The translations under genes and the position numbers were made by a program. This document shows positions 7,581-15,622 of a DNA stretch of 17,345 nt, in pieces; the stretch's first letter is position 1; each line of letters opens with the position of its first letter. The notes under the pieces were generated by a model, which saw only the letters and a list, made by a program, of their open reading frames with translations, was not told the DNA's origin and ran no database searches. This stretch comes from SLLG01 sp964403935 (lineage in GTDB: Bacteria > Verrucomicrobiota > Verrucomicrobiia > Opitutales > Oceanipulchritudinaceae), in contig CAYOIB010000057.1 in the NCBI GenBank assembly GCA_964403935.1, forward strand, positions 1 to 17,345. The letters are read 5' to 3'.

Positions 7581-8101
7581 TCGTCGACTTTCAATTCAAC
7601 CGCTGAAAAAGGGTCGTAGCGGTGCAGCGAAACGTCGCGCCCAAAATGGATTTCGGCCTCAAAAGGGGTCGAGGAACGGTCTGGTTGAAAGCGAACCCGC
7701 TGGATTTCGGCACGGTCCACAGTGCGGCGAATCGAACTCAGGCCGCGCTCGGGCAGAAGCTGGTAGAACTGGATTTCCAGCTCGTCCGCGGCCTTGCCTT
7801 CGTAACCCGTTGTCAGTTTGGCGAGCTCGGAATTTACGGCGTTGGTAATGATGAAGGCGCTCGCCTCGCGATCGAAGCGGAGAAAGGTCGCCTCCTTTTC
7901 GAGAGCTGCCTGGTAGCGGGCTTCCCTCACGGCTTGTTTCAGAGTCCGCTCGATCGGAGGGGCACCGAGGCCTTCAAAGATCGGGGTGACATTCACCACC
8001 ACGAGCCCAGCCAGCAGGGTCATCAGGCCGATCACGATGATCAGCTCGATCAGCGTAAAGCCCGACATTCTGCCTGCTATCCTCCGTGGATTGCTTTCCA
8101 T
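7577..8101 (-). CDS. gspH: T2SS pseudopilin GspH
   Basis: The 174-residue prepilin-like protein has cleavage site G14/F15 in MSGFTLIELII with Glu at mature position 5. It is followed by the GspH-type region, with AREARYQAALEKEATFLRFD (helix, then first strand). It is the first gene of the operon and would be a minor pseudopilin near the tip. The ATG at 8101 is preferred over a TTG three bases earlier; a second ATG lies two codons before the cleavage site. It could instead act as the major pseudopilin, but GspG normally has a shorter, calcium-binding C-terminal domain that is not evident here. A promoter should lie between this gene and 8257, but I see no convincing -10/-35 pair. Confidence 0.8.
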   Translation of the reverse strand: MESNPRRIAGRMSGFTLIELIIVIGLMTLLAGLVVVNVTPIFEGLGAPPIERTLKQAVREARYQAALEKEATFLRFDREASAFIITNAVNSELAKLTTGYEGKAADELEIQFYQLLPERGLSSIRRTVDRAEIQRVRFQPDRSSTPFEAEIHFGRDVSLHRYDPFSAVELKVDE

Positions 8102-8170
8102 CAATATTCGCGTAACCGAAGGAGGGCGTGGGCCGCAAGCATGCAGCCCTTCCAGATGAAGCCCCCCGCT

Positions 8171-8194
8171 TCAGGTGTTAGGTGTAACACCTGA
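8171..8194. repeat. Perfect inverted repeat upstream of the gsp operon
   Basis: TCAGGTGTTA (8171-8180) and TAACACCTGA (8185-8194) pair perfectly around loop GGTG. Flanking GCCC (8161-8164) and GGGC (8197-8200) could extend the stem with a bulge. There is no T-run on either strand, so intrinsic termination is uncertain. It lies 63 bases after the DoxX-like gene and 70 bases before gspH, so it could be an operator, a leader hairpin of the gsp operon, or the 3' end of the upstream transcript. Confidence 0.6.
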
Positions 8195-8257
8195 GTGGGC
8201 TCTTCGTTGCACCTTTGTCGCGAGTATCGCAGGGACCCCAATGTGGCTGGCGTTTGT

Positions 8258-8716
8258 TCAGGAAGGAGCGGGCGCGCGCATCCTGGGCCGCCGTTCACGC
8301 ACCGTGCCACCCAAGACCAGCGCGGCGCTGATCAGAACGAGATTCTTGATGATATATTGCCCTTCGATCGTGAGGACGAAGGGGAAATCCTGAAAAGTGG
8401 CGTGGGGCAGAAGGATCAGTGGAAGGAAGGTGCCCGGCATCTGCAGCGCGAGGAGGAAGAGCGAGAGCCGGATCAGCGGGCGGTAGAGCAGCCCTATGCC
8501 GATCGCTACCTCCCATGCACCGAGAATAATGACGAAGGCGTCCGGATCGACCCAGTAGACCGTCATCTTCACCAGGTCTTCGGCCGGGCTTACTCCGAAT
8601 ACCTTCAGCGCGCCAAACCATATAAAGGTCAGCCCGAGGGATAGTTGCAGAAAGAACAGGCCATGTTCCTTCATCCAGCCGCTCATCTTTCGATCGATTT
8701 TCTCAAGCCATTGCAT
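8258..8716 (-). CDS. DoxX-like small integral membrane protein
   Basis: The 152-residue protein has four predicted membrane helices at about 19-41, 60-78, 84-103 and 124-137. The first contains the family-typical FIWFGALKVFG. This matches the DoxX and related DUF417-type membrane proteins, whose biochemical roles are mostly unknown; some are tied to quinone, redox or sulfur metabolism. The N-terminus is cytoplasmic with many charged residues, and the C-terminus ends in a basic RERRPRMRAP tail. It lies 84 bases downstream of the RNA methyltransferase gene on the same strand and is not obviously part of the secretion operon. No Shine-Dalgarno is visible before the ATG at 8716. Confidence 0.7.
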   Translation of the reverse strand: MQWLEKIDRKMSGWMKEHGLFFLQLSLGLTFIWFGALKVFGVSPAEDLVKMTVYWVDPDAFVIILGAWEVAIGIGLLYRPLIRLSLFLLALQMPGTFLPLILLPHATFQDFPFVLTIEGQYIIKNLVLISAALVLGGTVRERRPRMRAPAPS

Positions 8717-8800
8717 GCAGCAAAATTACATGCCTCTGCCCGGATGACAAGGGGGCGCGCTCTGATGAAGAGCCGTGGAGTACGGGCGTTTCCCCCGTCT

Positions 8801-9979
8801 CTAGATTTGCGAAATCACCGTGGAGGTTGGAAAGCGCACGAGCTGGCCTTCGAGGGCCCCGTTGTAGAGGGTCCAGCTCTTCTCCGTCGGGCCCAGCGCC
8901 GCGATGCCGTCGGGGTTGGCTGAAAAGACGGCCGCTCGTCCATTTGGGCAGCGTTTACGGAGGAAATCCGCCAGTTCGCGATGAAGGGCAACGGCTTCCG
9001 CATGGGTGCCAATACGCTTGCCATAGGGTGGGTTGGTGACGGCAAAAAACCTCTCGACGGTGTCTGGCCATGCTCTGAAGTCCGTCGCTTCAATCGTGAT
9101 CGGCGCATCGAGGAAATATGTTTTACGGATTGTCTCCGCCACGGTGCGGGTGGCCGCATCCTTTTCCAGTCCGATGATTTTGAACTCCGGACGCGGTGAG
9201 CGTTCGGCGGCCTCAAGAGCTTCGCGCTCCGCTGCGTGGAGATGGGCATCGTAGTCAAAGAGCGATTCGAAGGCGAAGCGCCGGTCGAGGTTGGGGGCCT
9301 TGTTGGCTGCTTTCATCCAGGCTTCGAAAAGAAACGTTCCCGACCCGCACAAGGGATCGATGAGAGAGGTTGTTCCGTCCCATCCCGCGATGCGGAGGAT
9401 CGCTGCCGCCAGGTCTTCTTTGAGGGGAGCGATGCCGTGTGCCTCACGGTAGCCGCGCTTGAAAAGCGGCTGCCCCGAGGTGTCGAGACAAAGGGTGACC
9501 CGGTGGGCATCAAGATGAACAACGATATGAATATCCGGATCTCGTTTATCGATCGAGGGGCGGATGCCTCCCGCCAGTTTGCGAAAGGTGTCGACGATTC
9601 CATCCTTCACGCGGTGAACGACGTACTCCGAGTTCCGCAGCTCATCCGAGCCGCCGTTGACATCGATGCGCAACGTCCGCTCAACCGGAAACAGCTTATG
9701 CCAGTTCGTCTTGCGAGACTGGTAGTAGAGCATGTCGTAATTGCGCGCGTTGAAGGTCCGGATGGGCAAAAGGACATTCAGCCCCGAGCGGAGGCCCATG
9801 TTGGCGCGGTAGACTCCGGCCAAATCCGTTCGAAAGAAAACAGCCCGCCGACCGATGCGCGTCACCGGGATGCCCAGACTCTTGAGCTCGCCGGCGACGG
9901 ATTTTTCAAGCCCGGCTCGAGTGCCGACCAGACCTTCGAGATCAGGGGCGGCGGGTGGAGGGGTGGATTTCTTCTGCAT
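8801..9979 (-). CDS. rlmL: THUMP-domain 23S rRNA (guanine-N2)-methyltransferase, RlmL/YpsC family
   Basis: The protein of about 392 residues has an N-terminal ferredoxin-like plus THUMP RNA-binding region (about 10-160) and a C-terminal Rossmann methyltransferase domain. SAM-binding motif I is seen as DPLCGSGTFLFEA, and the catalytic N6/N2-type motif as NPPYGKR. This is the stand-alone RlmL/YpsC form, which methylates a guanine N2 in 23S rRNA (G2445 in E. coli RlmL). It lacks the fused RlmK half of the gammaproteobacterial enzyme. The ATG at 9979 is preferred; an in-frame TTG at 9994 directly abuts the NUDIX stop and could also be used. The gene is closely linked to the NUDIX gene and probably cotranscribed. 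The exact methylated base is inferred from the family only. Confidence 0.87.
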   Translation of the reverse strand: MQKKSTPPPAAPDLEGLVGTRAGLEKSVAGELKSLGIPVTRIGRRAVFFRTDLAGVYRANMGLRSGLNVLLPIRTFNARNYDMLYYQSRKTNWHKLFPVERTLRIDVNGGSDELRNSEYVVHRVKDGIVDTFRKLAGGIRPSIDKRDPDIHIVVHLDAHRVTLCLDTSGQPLFKRGYREAHGIAPLKEDLAAAILRIAGWDGTTSLIDPLCGSGTFLFEAWMKAANKAPNLDRRFAFESLFDYDAHLHAAEREALEAAERSPRPEFKIIGLEKDAATRTVAETIRKTYFLDAPITIEATDFRAWPDTVERFFAVTNPPYGKRIGTHAEAVALHRELADFLRKRCPNGRAAVFSANPDGIAALGPTEKSWTLYNGALEGQLVRFPTSTVISQI

Positions 9980-9994
9980 CTTCGGGGCAGGCAA

Positions 9995-10441
9995 TCACCC
10001 CTTGTTCGAAACGCGAGCTTCGAACCGATCAAGGACTTCTTTCATGTCAGGAACGAGGTTGTGCCGCCGCGCATTTTCAAGCGTGAGCCATCCGTAGTTG
10101 CTGTGTTCCCGGGTATTCAGGCGAAGTTCCGGACGGTGTTCCAGTCTGGCCATGAAAAGGTGGTAGGTGAAGTCGAACTCCGGAAAGCGGACATAAAGTT
10201 TTTCGAGGAATATCAACTGGCCGTCTGGTAGTTGAAAACCGGTTTCCTCCATGACTTCGCGCCGCATCGCCGCGCGTGGGCACTCGCCCGGTTCGATCTT
10301 TCCGGTGGGGCAGCCCCAGTGCGCGGCGAGAAAGGTGCCGGGGGCGCGATGGAGGAAGAGGTAGGAATCGCCCTCATGCAGCAGGCAGGAGGCCGCCTCA
10401 AAGGCTGAATCAAAATCGGGTGGGGGTGATTCGAAGATCAT
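9995..10441 (-). CDS. NUDIX hydrolase
   Basis: The 148-residue protein has a complete NUDIX box, GX5EX7REUXEEXGU, at residues 47-69 (G47, E53, R61-E62, E65-E66, G68). This box binds Mg2+ and cleaves nucleoside diphosphate-X bonds. The whole protein is a single NUDIX fold with no extra domain, so the substrate (oxidised nucleotides, NADH, Ap4A or other) cannot be told. The start ATG at 10441 has a plausible Shine-Dalgarno, AAGG, eight bases upstream, one of the few in the window. The stop is 15 bases before the preferred rlmL start, indicating an operon. The 69 bases between this gene and apgM hold nothing I recognise. Confidence 0.92.
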   Translation of the reverse strand: MIFESPPPDFDSAFEAASCLLHEGDSYLFLHRAPGTFLAAHWGCPTGKIEPGECPRAAMRREVMEETGFQLPDGQLIFLEKLYVRFPEFDFTYHLFMARLEHRPELRLNTREHSNYGWLTLENARRHNLVPDMKEVLDRFEARVSNKG

Positions 10442-10510
10442 GAATTGACCTTAAGGGAAGATCCATTCGCTTGCCAAGTCGCCGCGGGCTTTCCTCCGGT
10501 GGGCTGCGGT

Positions 10511-11716
10511 TCAAGCCTGAAGAAACCGCTCCATCAGCTCGTGACCGCGCTCCAGGTGCAGGGGGCCTCTCCCGGCGGCGGCCTCATCAAAAGCTTCCCC
10601 GGGGGCCGGGTTCAGGCCGTGTCCGGCCATCAGGAAAGGGACGGGCGTCGCATCATGCTTTCGGGTACCCACACAGGTGTAATGGTCCGGTAAATACAGA
10701 AAACGCCATTTTTCTCCGGCTGCCTCACGTCGTCGAAGTGCCTTCACCAGTGGGCCGACAATGAAGCTGTCAATGGCTTCAATGCTGGCCACCTTTGTCT
10801 TGAAATCGCCCTGGTGGGAGGCCTCGTCAGGCGCTTCCACGTGCACGCAGATAAAGTCGAGCTCATCAAGGGTGCGGATGGCATATTCGCCCTTCGCCCG
10901 GTAGTCCGTGTCGTGGTAGCCGGTGATGCCCGGGACGTGAATGCGCCGGAGACCAATGAGCTTCCCGATCCCGGCGAGCAGATCGACCGCTGTTATGACG
11001 CCCCCCCGGATGCCGTGCATCGATTCGAAGGCTGGCATTTGCGGCTTCTGGCCTCCGCCCCAGAGCCAGACGTGAGTGGCAGGCCGCTTCCCTGCCTCAC
11101 GTCGTTTCCGGTTGATTTCGTGGTCGGCAAAGAGTGATTCGCTGTGATCGTACAGCATCCGCAACACGTCCGCACCATCGCCTCCTGAAGGAAGGTGGGG
11201 CCCAACCGGAAGCTGAGGGATGTCATGCGGCGGGACGGTCTGGACATCGGCATAGCTCCGACCGCTGTCATCTGTCATCAAGTTGCGGTAGCTCACGCCC
11301 GGATGGAATTTCAGGGCAGGGTCCCGAATGCTGGCGGCGAGGTCTGCCAGCAGGCGGTGGCTGTCTTCCGTATCAATGTGCCCCGCCGAGTGGTCGATCA
11401 TGACGCCATCTTCGATGGTAACAAGGTTGCAGCGGTAGACCCAATCGGTGGGTTCCAGCTCCACGCCGATGGCGGCGGCTTCCAGCGGGCTGCGGCCGCG
11501 GTGGTATTTTGCGGGATCGTAGCCGAGGAGCGAAAGGCAGCAGAGGTCGGATCCGGCGCTAAAGCCGTGAGGGGTTGTCCGAGCCGTCCCGAGAAGGCCG
11601 CTGCGGGCGAGTTCATCGGTGTGCGGCTTCCGCGCAGCGGCAAAAGGTGTTTGTCCCCCGAGTGCGGGGATGGGATTGTCGGCCGCCCCATCTGCAATGA
11701 CCAAGACATACTTCAT
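10511..11716 (-). CDS. apgM: 2,3-bisphosphoglycerate-independent phosphoglycerate mutase, archaeal type
   Basis: The 401-residue enzyme interconverts 3- and 2-phosphoglycerate in glycolysis and gluconeogenesis. It belongs to the alkaline phosphatase superfamily. The N-terminal metal site shows VLVIADGAAD (D9). The nucleophile serine is S56 in SAGSDLCCLSLLGYDP, followed by the RSPLEAA segment typical of ApgM. The C-terminal metal-binding parts are HVEAPDEASHQGD and LPDHYTCVGTRKHDATPVPF. Length and motifs fit ApgM rather than the longer GpmI. It lies downstream of tRNA-Leu and upstream of the NUDIX gene, all on the minus strand. No Shine-Dalgarno is visible before the ATG. A homoserine-kinase-like member of the same family is a less likely alternative. 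Confidence 0.92.
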   Translation of the reverse strand: MKYVLVIADGAADNPIPALGGQTPFAAARKPHTDELARSGLLGTARTTPHGFSAGSDLCCLSLLGYDPAKYHRGRSPLEAAAIGVELEPTDWVYRCNLVTIEDGVMIDHSAGHIDTEDSHRLLADLAASIRDPALKFHPGVSYRNLMTDDSGRSYADVQTVPPHDIPQLPVGPHLPSGGDGADVLRMLYDHSESLFADHEINRKRREAGKRPATHVWLWGGGQKPQMPAFESMHGIRGGVITAVDLLAGIGKLIGLRRIHVPGITGYHDTDYRAKGEYAIRTLDELDFICVHVEAPDEASHQGDFKTKVASIEAIDSFIVGPLVKALRRREAAGEKWRFLYLPDHYTCVGTRKHDATPVPFLMAGHGLNPAPGEAFDEAAAGRGPLHLERGHELMERFLQA

Positions 11717-11800
11717 CGGGGGGAACGATGAGGCCTAATCGTGCTTTGGCGATACTGAGGTCACACCGAACCAAGATTTTTGGCAGAGGAGGCCTGTAAA

Positions 11801-11885
11801 TGGTGCTCAGGGGGGGACTCGAACCCCCACACCTTTCGGCACTGCCGCCTGAAGACAGCGTGTCTACCAATTTCACCACCTGAGC
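11801..11885 (-). tRNA. tRNA-Leu (anticodon CAG)
   Basis: The minus strand folds as a class II tRNA. The acceptor stem GCTCAGG pairs with CCTGAGC, followed by discriminator A and an encoded CCA (11801-11803). The D-arm contains TTGGTAGAC. The anticodon stem CTGTC/GGCAG closes the loop TTCAGGC, whose anticodon CAG is at 11849-11851. A long variable arm closes on GAAA, and the T-arm is GGGGG-TTCGAGT-CCCCC. It decodes CUG leucine codons, which should be heavily used in this GC-rich genome. It lies between mrdA and apgM. Confidence 0.97.
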
Positions 11886-11888
11886 CTG

Positions 11889-11913
11889 TCGAGCGCCCTC
11901 TTCCGAGGGTCGA
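11889..11913 (-). terminator. Hairpin between mrdA and tRNA-Leu
   Basis: On the minus strand, TCGA-CCCTC, loop GGAA (a GNRA tetraloop), then GAGGG, three unpaired bases and TCGA form a compact stem 12 bases after the mrdA stop. There is no U-tract, so it may be a weak or Rho-aided terminator, or an RNA-processing or stability element between the mRNA and the tRNA. Confidence 0.4.
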
Positions 11914-11924
11914 AGCGAGGAAGA

Positions 11925-13868
11925 TCAAAAGGCGGGCCTCACCCTGTCAAGCTTGGACTCCTGTGCGAGTGGTGGAGGAAGGACAGTTTGTTTCTCAAAG
12001 TAGGCTTCGAACACTTTTCGGGCAATGGGAGCGGCCGTCGAACCGCCGCCATAGCTGATGTCATCATCGGGCACACCCTCGATAAGGACGGTCACAGCGA
12101 TCTTTGGATCGGATGCCGGAGCGAAGCCGACAAACCAGGCCAAGGTGGTGGGGCGGCCATCTTTGCGGACTTGGGATGTGCCGGTCTTGCCCCCAACACG
12201 CATGTGCGGTGAGCTGGCGAGGCGGGCTGTGCCGGTGCGCCCGGCCTGGAGCATGCCTTCGATGACTTGATCGAGCATGGCCGAATCGATTCCGATGGGC
12301 TCGCCGCCGTGTTCGGGGGGTATGTCTCCGCGGTGACGCATCAAGGTGGCCTGTGTCCGGGTTTCTTTCCGAACGAGAGAGGCGACAAAACTGGTAATCC
12401 CCAGAGGGGTCACGAGGAGGTCGCCCTGGCCGATGGAGACGTTGGCGGTGTCTCCGTCAAACCAGGATTCGCCATAAAAGCGGCGCGCCTTCCAGTCGGG
12501 ATCGGGTATCAACATGCGACGGGTTTCGTTGGGCAATTCAATGCCGGTCGGCTCTCCCAGCCCAAAGCGGCGCGCTTCGTCTGCGATACCTCGAATTCCT
12601 GTCTGGATGCCGCGGTCGTAGAAATAGACGTTGCAGCTGTCGCGGATGGCTTCGACCAGGCTTTCATCGCCGTGGCCTGCGTGGTTGTGGCAGCGAAAGG
12701 TCCGCCGCCCGACCATGTGATAACCGGGGCAGGAAATGACCGTCCCTTCATCCACGTGGCCCGCCCGGATGGCGGCGAGGGCCGTGATCAATTTGAAGGT
12801 CGAGCCGGGTGGGTAGAGGCCCTGGATGGAACGGTTTAACCATCCACCTTCTTCACCGATGGTATTGAAGACTTCTGTCGTGAGCCTGGGCGACAGCTGG
12901 TTGAGGTTGAAGTTGGGTTTGCTGGCGGAGACAAGGATTTCGCCTGTCTGAATGTCCATCGCCACAACGGATCCGGTATTTGTTCCCATGGCTCCCTCGG
13001 CGATGATTTGCATATCGATGTCGAGGCTGATCTCAATATCGTTGCCCCGGACCGGAAGTTCGTGGGAAACGCGTTCATACTGGAACCCTCCCGGATCAAC
13101 CGACCAAATCTCAAGGCCGACGCTTCCCTGGAGGTGATCGTCGAATTGCCGTTCCAGGCCATCCCGGCCAACGGCGGCGTTTTGGCGAAAAGTGAGGAGC
13201 CTATCGCCAAGGGTCTCTTCCACTTCAAATTCCTGGGTCGGGCTCACGTACCCCAGGATATGGGCGGCGGCGGCTTCGTAGGGGTAGTAGCGGGCGCTGT
13301 CGCTCATCACCTGGACGGGAGAATCAATCGGGATGCGCTCAATGAGCTTTGCGTATTCCCTGGGGGTCATGTCGGTCACGAGCGGAAAGGGGAGGAGGAG
13401 ACTTTGGGCAAAGTGCCGCTCGATGCGGTTGGCATTGACTTCCTCATCGCGATCAAGAATGCGGTTTATCTCATTGAGGTAGCGTTGCACAACGGCGGCC
13501 CGTGCCCGGATGTTGAGGGCCTCCCGGTCCATCATTTCGTTGGCCGAACGCAGGTCGCGGACCATCGAGAAATACTCTTGGCGGAACTCGCGGCGCAGTT
13601 CGTTCAGGTAGACGACGGCGGTGAAGACAGGACGATTCCCCACCAGGAGTCTTCCCTCGCGGTCATAGATGTTGCCGCGCGGACCGGGGGTCAGAATCCG
13701 CCGGTAGTTTTGGCGTTCGGCCGCTAGCTTGTAGTCGTCGACGAGGATGAGCTGCCGGTAGCCGAGAGAGCCCAGCAGGGTAAGCACAGCGATCGCGATC
13801 ACGCCGTAGAGGACGTAGAGGCGCCGATTGAGTCGGGCATGAAGGCTGCTGGAGGGAGGCGGGGTCAT
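11925..13868 (-). CDS. mrdA: Penicillin-binding protein 2 (peptidoglycan DD-transpeptidase of cell elongation)
   Basis: The 647-residue class B PBP cross-links peptidoglycan during rod elongation with RodA and MreC/D. A membrane anchor lies at about 19-40 (GVIAIAVLTLLGSLGY). The pedestal domain begins at the conserved RGNIYDREGRLL. The transpeptidase domain carries all three penicillin-binding motifs: S356-T-F-K359 (catalytic Ser), S411-C-N413 and K561-T-G. GTSQV after KTG is typical of PBP2. The size fits PBP2 rather than PBP3/FtsI, and the pedestal lacks extra PASTA domains. Usual neighbours mreC, mreD and rodA are not in the window. A weak Shine-Dalgarno, AAGG, lies 11 bases before the ATG. 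The 129 bases upstream contain a GC-rich hairpin, CCGCC/GGCGG (13943-13955), of unknown role. Confidence 0.94.
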   Translation of the reverse strand: MTPPPSSSLHARLNRRLYVLYGVIAIAVLTLLGSLGYRQLILVDDYKLAAERQNYRRILTPGPRGNIYDREGRLLVGNRPVFTAVVYLNELRREFRQEYFSMVRDLRSANEMMDREALNIRARAAVVQRYLNEINRILDRDEEVNANRIERHFAQSLLLPFPLVTDMTPREYAKLIERIPIDSPVQVMSDSARYYPYEAAAAHILGYVSPTQEFEVEETLGDRLLTFRQNAAVGRDGLERQFDDHLQGSVGLEIWSVDPGGFQYERVSHELPVRGNDIEISLDIDMQIIAEGAMGTNTGSVVAMDIQTGEILVSASKPNFNLNQLSPRLTTEVFNTIGEEGGWLNRSIQGLYPPGSTFKLITALAAIRAGHVDEGTVISCPGYHMVGRRTFRCHNHAGHGDESLVEAIRDSCNVYFYDRGIQTGIRGIADEARRFGLGEPTGIELPNETRRMLIPDPDWKARRFYGESWFDGDTANVSIGQGDLLVTPLGITSFVASLVRKETRTQATLMRHRGDIPPEHGGEPIGIDSAMLDQVIEGMLQAGRTGTARLASSPHMRVGGKTGTSQVRKDGRPTTLAWFVGFAPASDPKIAVTVLIEGVPDDDISYGGGSTAAPIARKVFEAYFEKQTVLPPPLAQESKLDRVRPAF

Positions 13869-13997
13869 TGAGCGTAGACCTTAGGAGAGACAGGGTAAGG
13901 CTGGTATCCGTTCAGGTATAAAGCAAGGGTGCTCGACCGCCACCGCCGAGGGCGGGCGGGACCTGACGATGTTTGTCTTCCGGAGCTGCCCGAGCAT

Positions 13998-14522
13998 TCA
14001 GGAACGCAGGGCGGTGCTCACGCGAAGGACCTCGCTCGCCAGCTTCTCTGTCCGGCGGACGATCTCCGGATTGGTGATGGCACCGTCTTTGAAGTCGGCC
14101 CGATGGGCATAGACGAACCGAGGCACAATGTGCGTCCGAAAATCAAGCATGAGGCTCGTGGCAAGAGCCATGATGGCCATGTAGCTGGCTTGGCCGCCTG
14201 CAGCGCACAAGAACCCGGCCACCTTTTCTTCCCAAGCGGAGCCCGTTAGCTCAATGAGATTCTTCAAGGCGGAATTGATGGAGTAGTTGTAGATCGGACA
14301 AGCAACAATGAGCCCGTCAGCCCGCTCCACCATTGATCGCACAGTCCCGACGGACGGGTCACTGTAAGCCACATCCGCATCACAAAAAGGGAGGGCCGTA
14401 TCCCGAAGATCGAGCCATTCCAGGCGCGCGGGTCCATCTTGAAGGGCCGCGAAGGCGGCCTTCGCCAAGATTCGACTGCGGCTCTCGGGACTGAGGCTCG
14501 TGGTGACGACAAGAATGTTCAT
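13998..14522 (-). CDS. NADPH-dependent FMN reductase (flavodoxin-like fold)
   Basis: The protein of about 174 residues has a flavodoxin-like fold. The N-terminal FMN phosphate-binding loop is TTSLSPESRSR (residues 7-17), after a buried strand. The second signature is CPIYNYSINSALKNLIE (about 75-91). A glycine-rich loop near AAGGQASY completes the flavin site. Family members reduce FMN, quinones, azo dyes or metal ions with NAD(P)H in the cytosol. The ATG at 14522 is preferred because the first strand starts at once. Longer starts (ATG 14546, TTG 14558) add residues not typical of the family. It is transcribed divergently from the rhomboid gene. Confidence 0.86.
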   Translation of the reverse strand: MNILVVTTSLSPESRSRILAKAAFAALQDGPARLEWLDLRDTALPFCDADVAYSDPSVGTVRSMVERADGLIVACPIYNYSINSALKNLIELTGSAWEEKVAGFLCAAGGQASYMAIMALATSLMLDFRTHIVPRFVYAHRADFKDGAITNPEIVRRTEKLASEVLRVSTALRS

Positions 14523-14638
14523 GCAATGGCACGATGCCCCTTTCATACCCTCTGGCAATGACGGGTGAGCGGCTTTGACAAGATTGATGGGGGGCGGCTG
14601 CTGCGATCGCGCGAGTTTGAGGAGAGGTTGCCTTCTGC
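14523..14638. promoter_or_regulatory. Divergent intergenic region (FMN reductase / rhomboid)
   Basis: These 116 bases should hold both promoters. A perfect -35 hexamer, TTGACA, occurs at 14575-14580 in the plus direction, but the bases 17 downstream (CTGCTG) are a poor -10, so it is only a candidate. A clear Shine-Dalgarno-like GGAGAGG (14621-14627) lies 11 bases before the GTG start of the rhomboid gene and supports that start. Confidence 0.35.
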
Positions 14639-15622
14639 GTGAAAACGGAATCTTCTGCCTCGTCTTGCCTGGGGCGATTCCATGCCAGGGCTGTCAATAA
14701 GGTGAAGAAAGCGGATTCAGAGAGCGAGCAACTTCCCCCACCGGCGCGGGTGGTCATCGGTCGTTTTCGGTCGATGCGCCAAGCCCACGAATATGGACTG
14801 GTGGCGTTGAGCCAAGGTGCGGGCTACTGGGTCGAGCGTGCGGGCAGGGAGGTCCATCTCCTGGTGGAGCCGGATCATGCGGATCGGGTGGTGCGCCATC
14901 TCGACCTCTATCGACGGGAGCAGCGGGCCTGGCCCTTTCACAAGCTCGTCTTCGCCGATCATCCCGTGTCGCCGATTGCCTGGGCTCTCTGGCCTGCGCT
15001 TCTTATCGGGTTCTTCTTGGTGTCGGCGCAATGGAGTTGGCAGGGGGTCGGCCGGCTATCAGCTGAAGAGGTTATGGGAGAAGGTGCCTGGTGGCTGGGG
15101 TTCACCGCCCTTACCTTGCACGCCGATAGTGCGCATCTTCTGGCAAATACGGTCATGGGTGGGGGCCTGTTTTATCTTCTGGCTCGCGCATTGGGCCTGG
15201 GTGTGGCCTCGGCCTGCGCTGTGCTCGGCGGGGGCTTCGGCAATCTGCTCAATGCGTGGTTCCACTTTCCCGGTCCGCATTTTTCGGTCGGGGCCTCCAC
15301 CGCCGTCTTCGCGGTTGTGGGTCTGCTCGCATCGATTCCTCTCGGAAATAAGCTTCGTCAGGGGAAGCCGACGGAGAAAAGCGCCTGGCTCGTTCCCTTG
15401 TTTGCGGGGGGCATCCTTTTAAGTTGGTTCGGTGCTGGTGGGGATGGCCGCACCGATGTCACCGCTCACCTTTTTGGCTTCGTCGCCGGCCTCCCCATCG
15501 GGCTTCTCGCTGGAGCTTTCACCCGTAACAACCCGATCCACCGGAACTGGCAACGCTTTGGCAGTGCTTTCGCTGCCCTCCTTATGACCCTCGCCTGGGC
15601 GCTGGCCCACCATCATTCCTGA
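14639..15622 (+). CDS. Rhomboid family intramembrane serine protease
   Basis: The 327-residue protein has a soluble N-terminal part (about 1-115) followed by six or seven membrane helices. The rhomboid core is complete: H161-x4-H166-x3-N170 in LHADSAHLLANT (TM2), the catalytic serine S220 in SVGASTAVFAVVG (GxSx, TM4) and the catalytic histidine H277 in TAHLFGFVAGLPIG (TM6). Rhomboids cut transmembrane substrates within the membrane; the substrate here is unknown. The N-terminal domain (PARVVIGRF...YWVERAGREVHLLVEPDHADRV) resembles the small cytosolic alpha/beta domain of some bacterial rhomboids. The start is taken as GTG at 14639, because GGAGAGG lies 11 bases upstream; an internal GTG at 14702 is possible. 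The 3' end overlaps the opposing DUF4405-type ORF by 204 bases. Confidence 0.88.
   Translation: MKTESSASSCLGRFHARAVNKVKKADSESEQLPPPARVVIGRFRSMRQAHEYGLVALSQGAGYWVERAGREVHLLVEPDHADRVVRHLDLYRREQRAWPFHKLVFADHPVSPIAWALWPALLIGFFLVSAQWSWQGVGRLSAEEVMGEGAWWLGFTALTLHADSAHLLANTVMGGGLFYLLARALGLGVASACAVLGGGFGNLLNAWFHFPGPHFSVGASTAVFAVVGLLASIPLGNKLRQGKPTEKSAWLVPLFAGGILLSWFGAGGDGRTDVTAHLFGFVAGLPIGLLAGAFTRNNPIHRNWQRFGSAFAALLMTLAWALAHHHS

Noticed and set aside
9236..10231. 331-codon plus-strand ORF opposite rlmL and the NUDIX gene
   Set aside because: It lies antisense to two genes with clear catalytic motifs, its translation shows no recognisable domain, and GC-rich DNA commonly gives such long antisense frames.
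11613..11879. Minus-strand ORF starting MVKLVDTLSSGGSAERCGGS
   Set aside because: This is the well-known false peptide obtained by translating a tRNA-Leu gene; it covers the tRNA and the start of apgM in another frame.
11801..11885. tRNA-Leu as an integration (att) site
   Set aside because: There is no duplicated tRNA 3' end, integrase gene or composition change next to it; housekeeping genes flank it on both sides.
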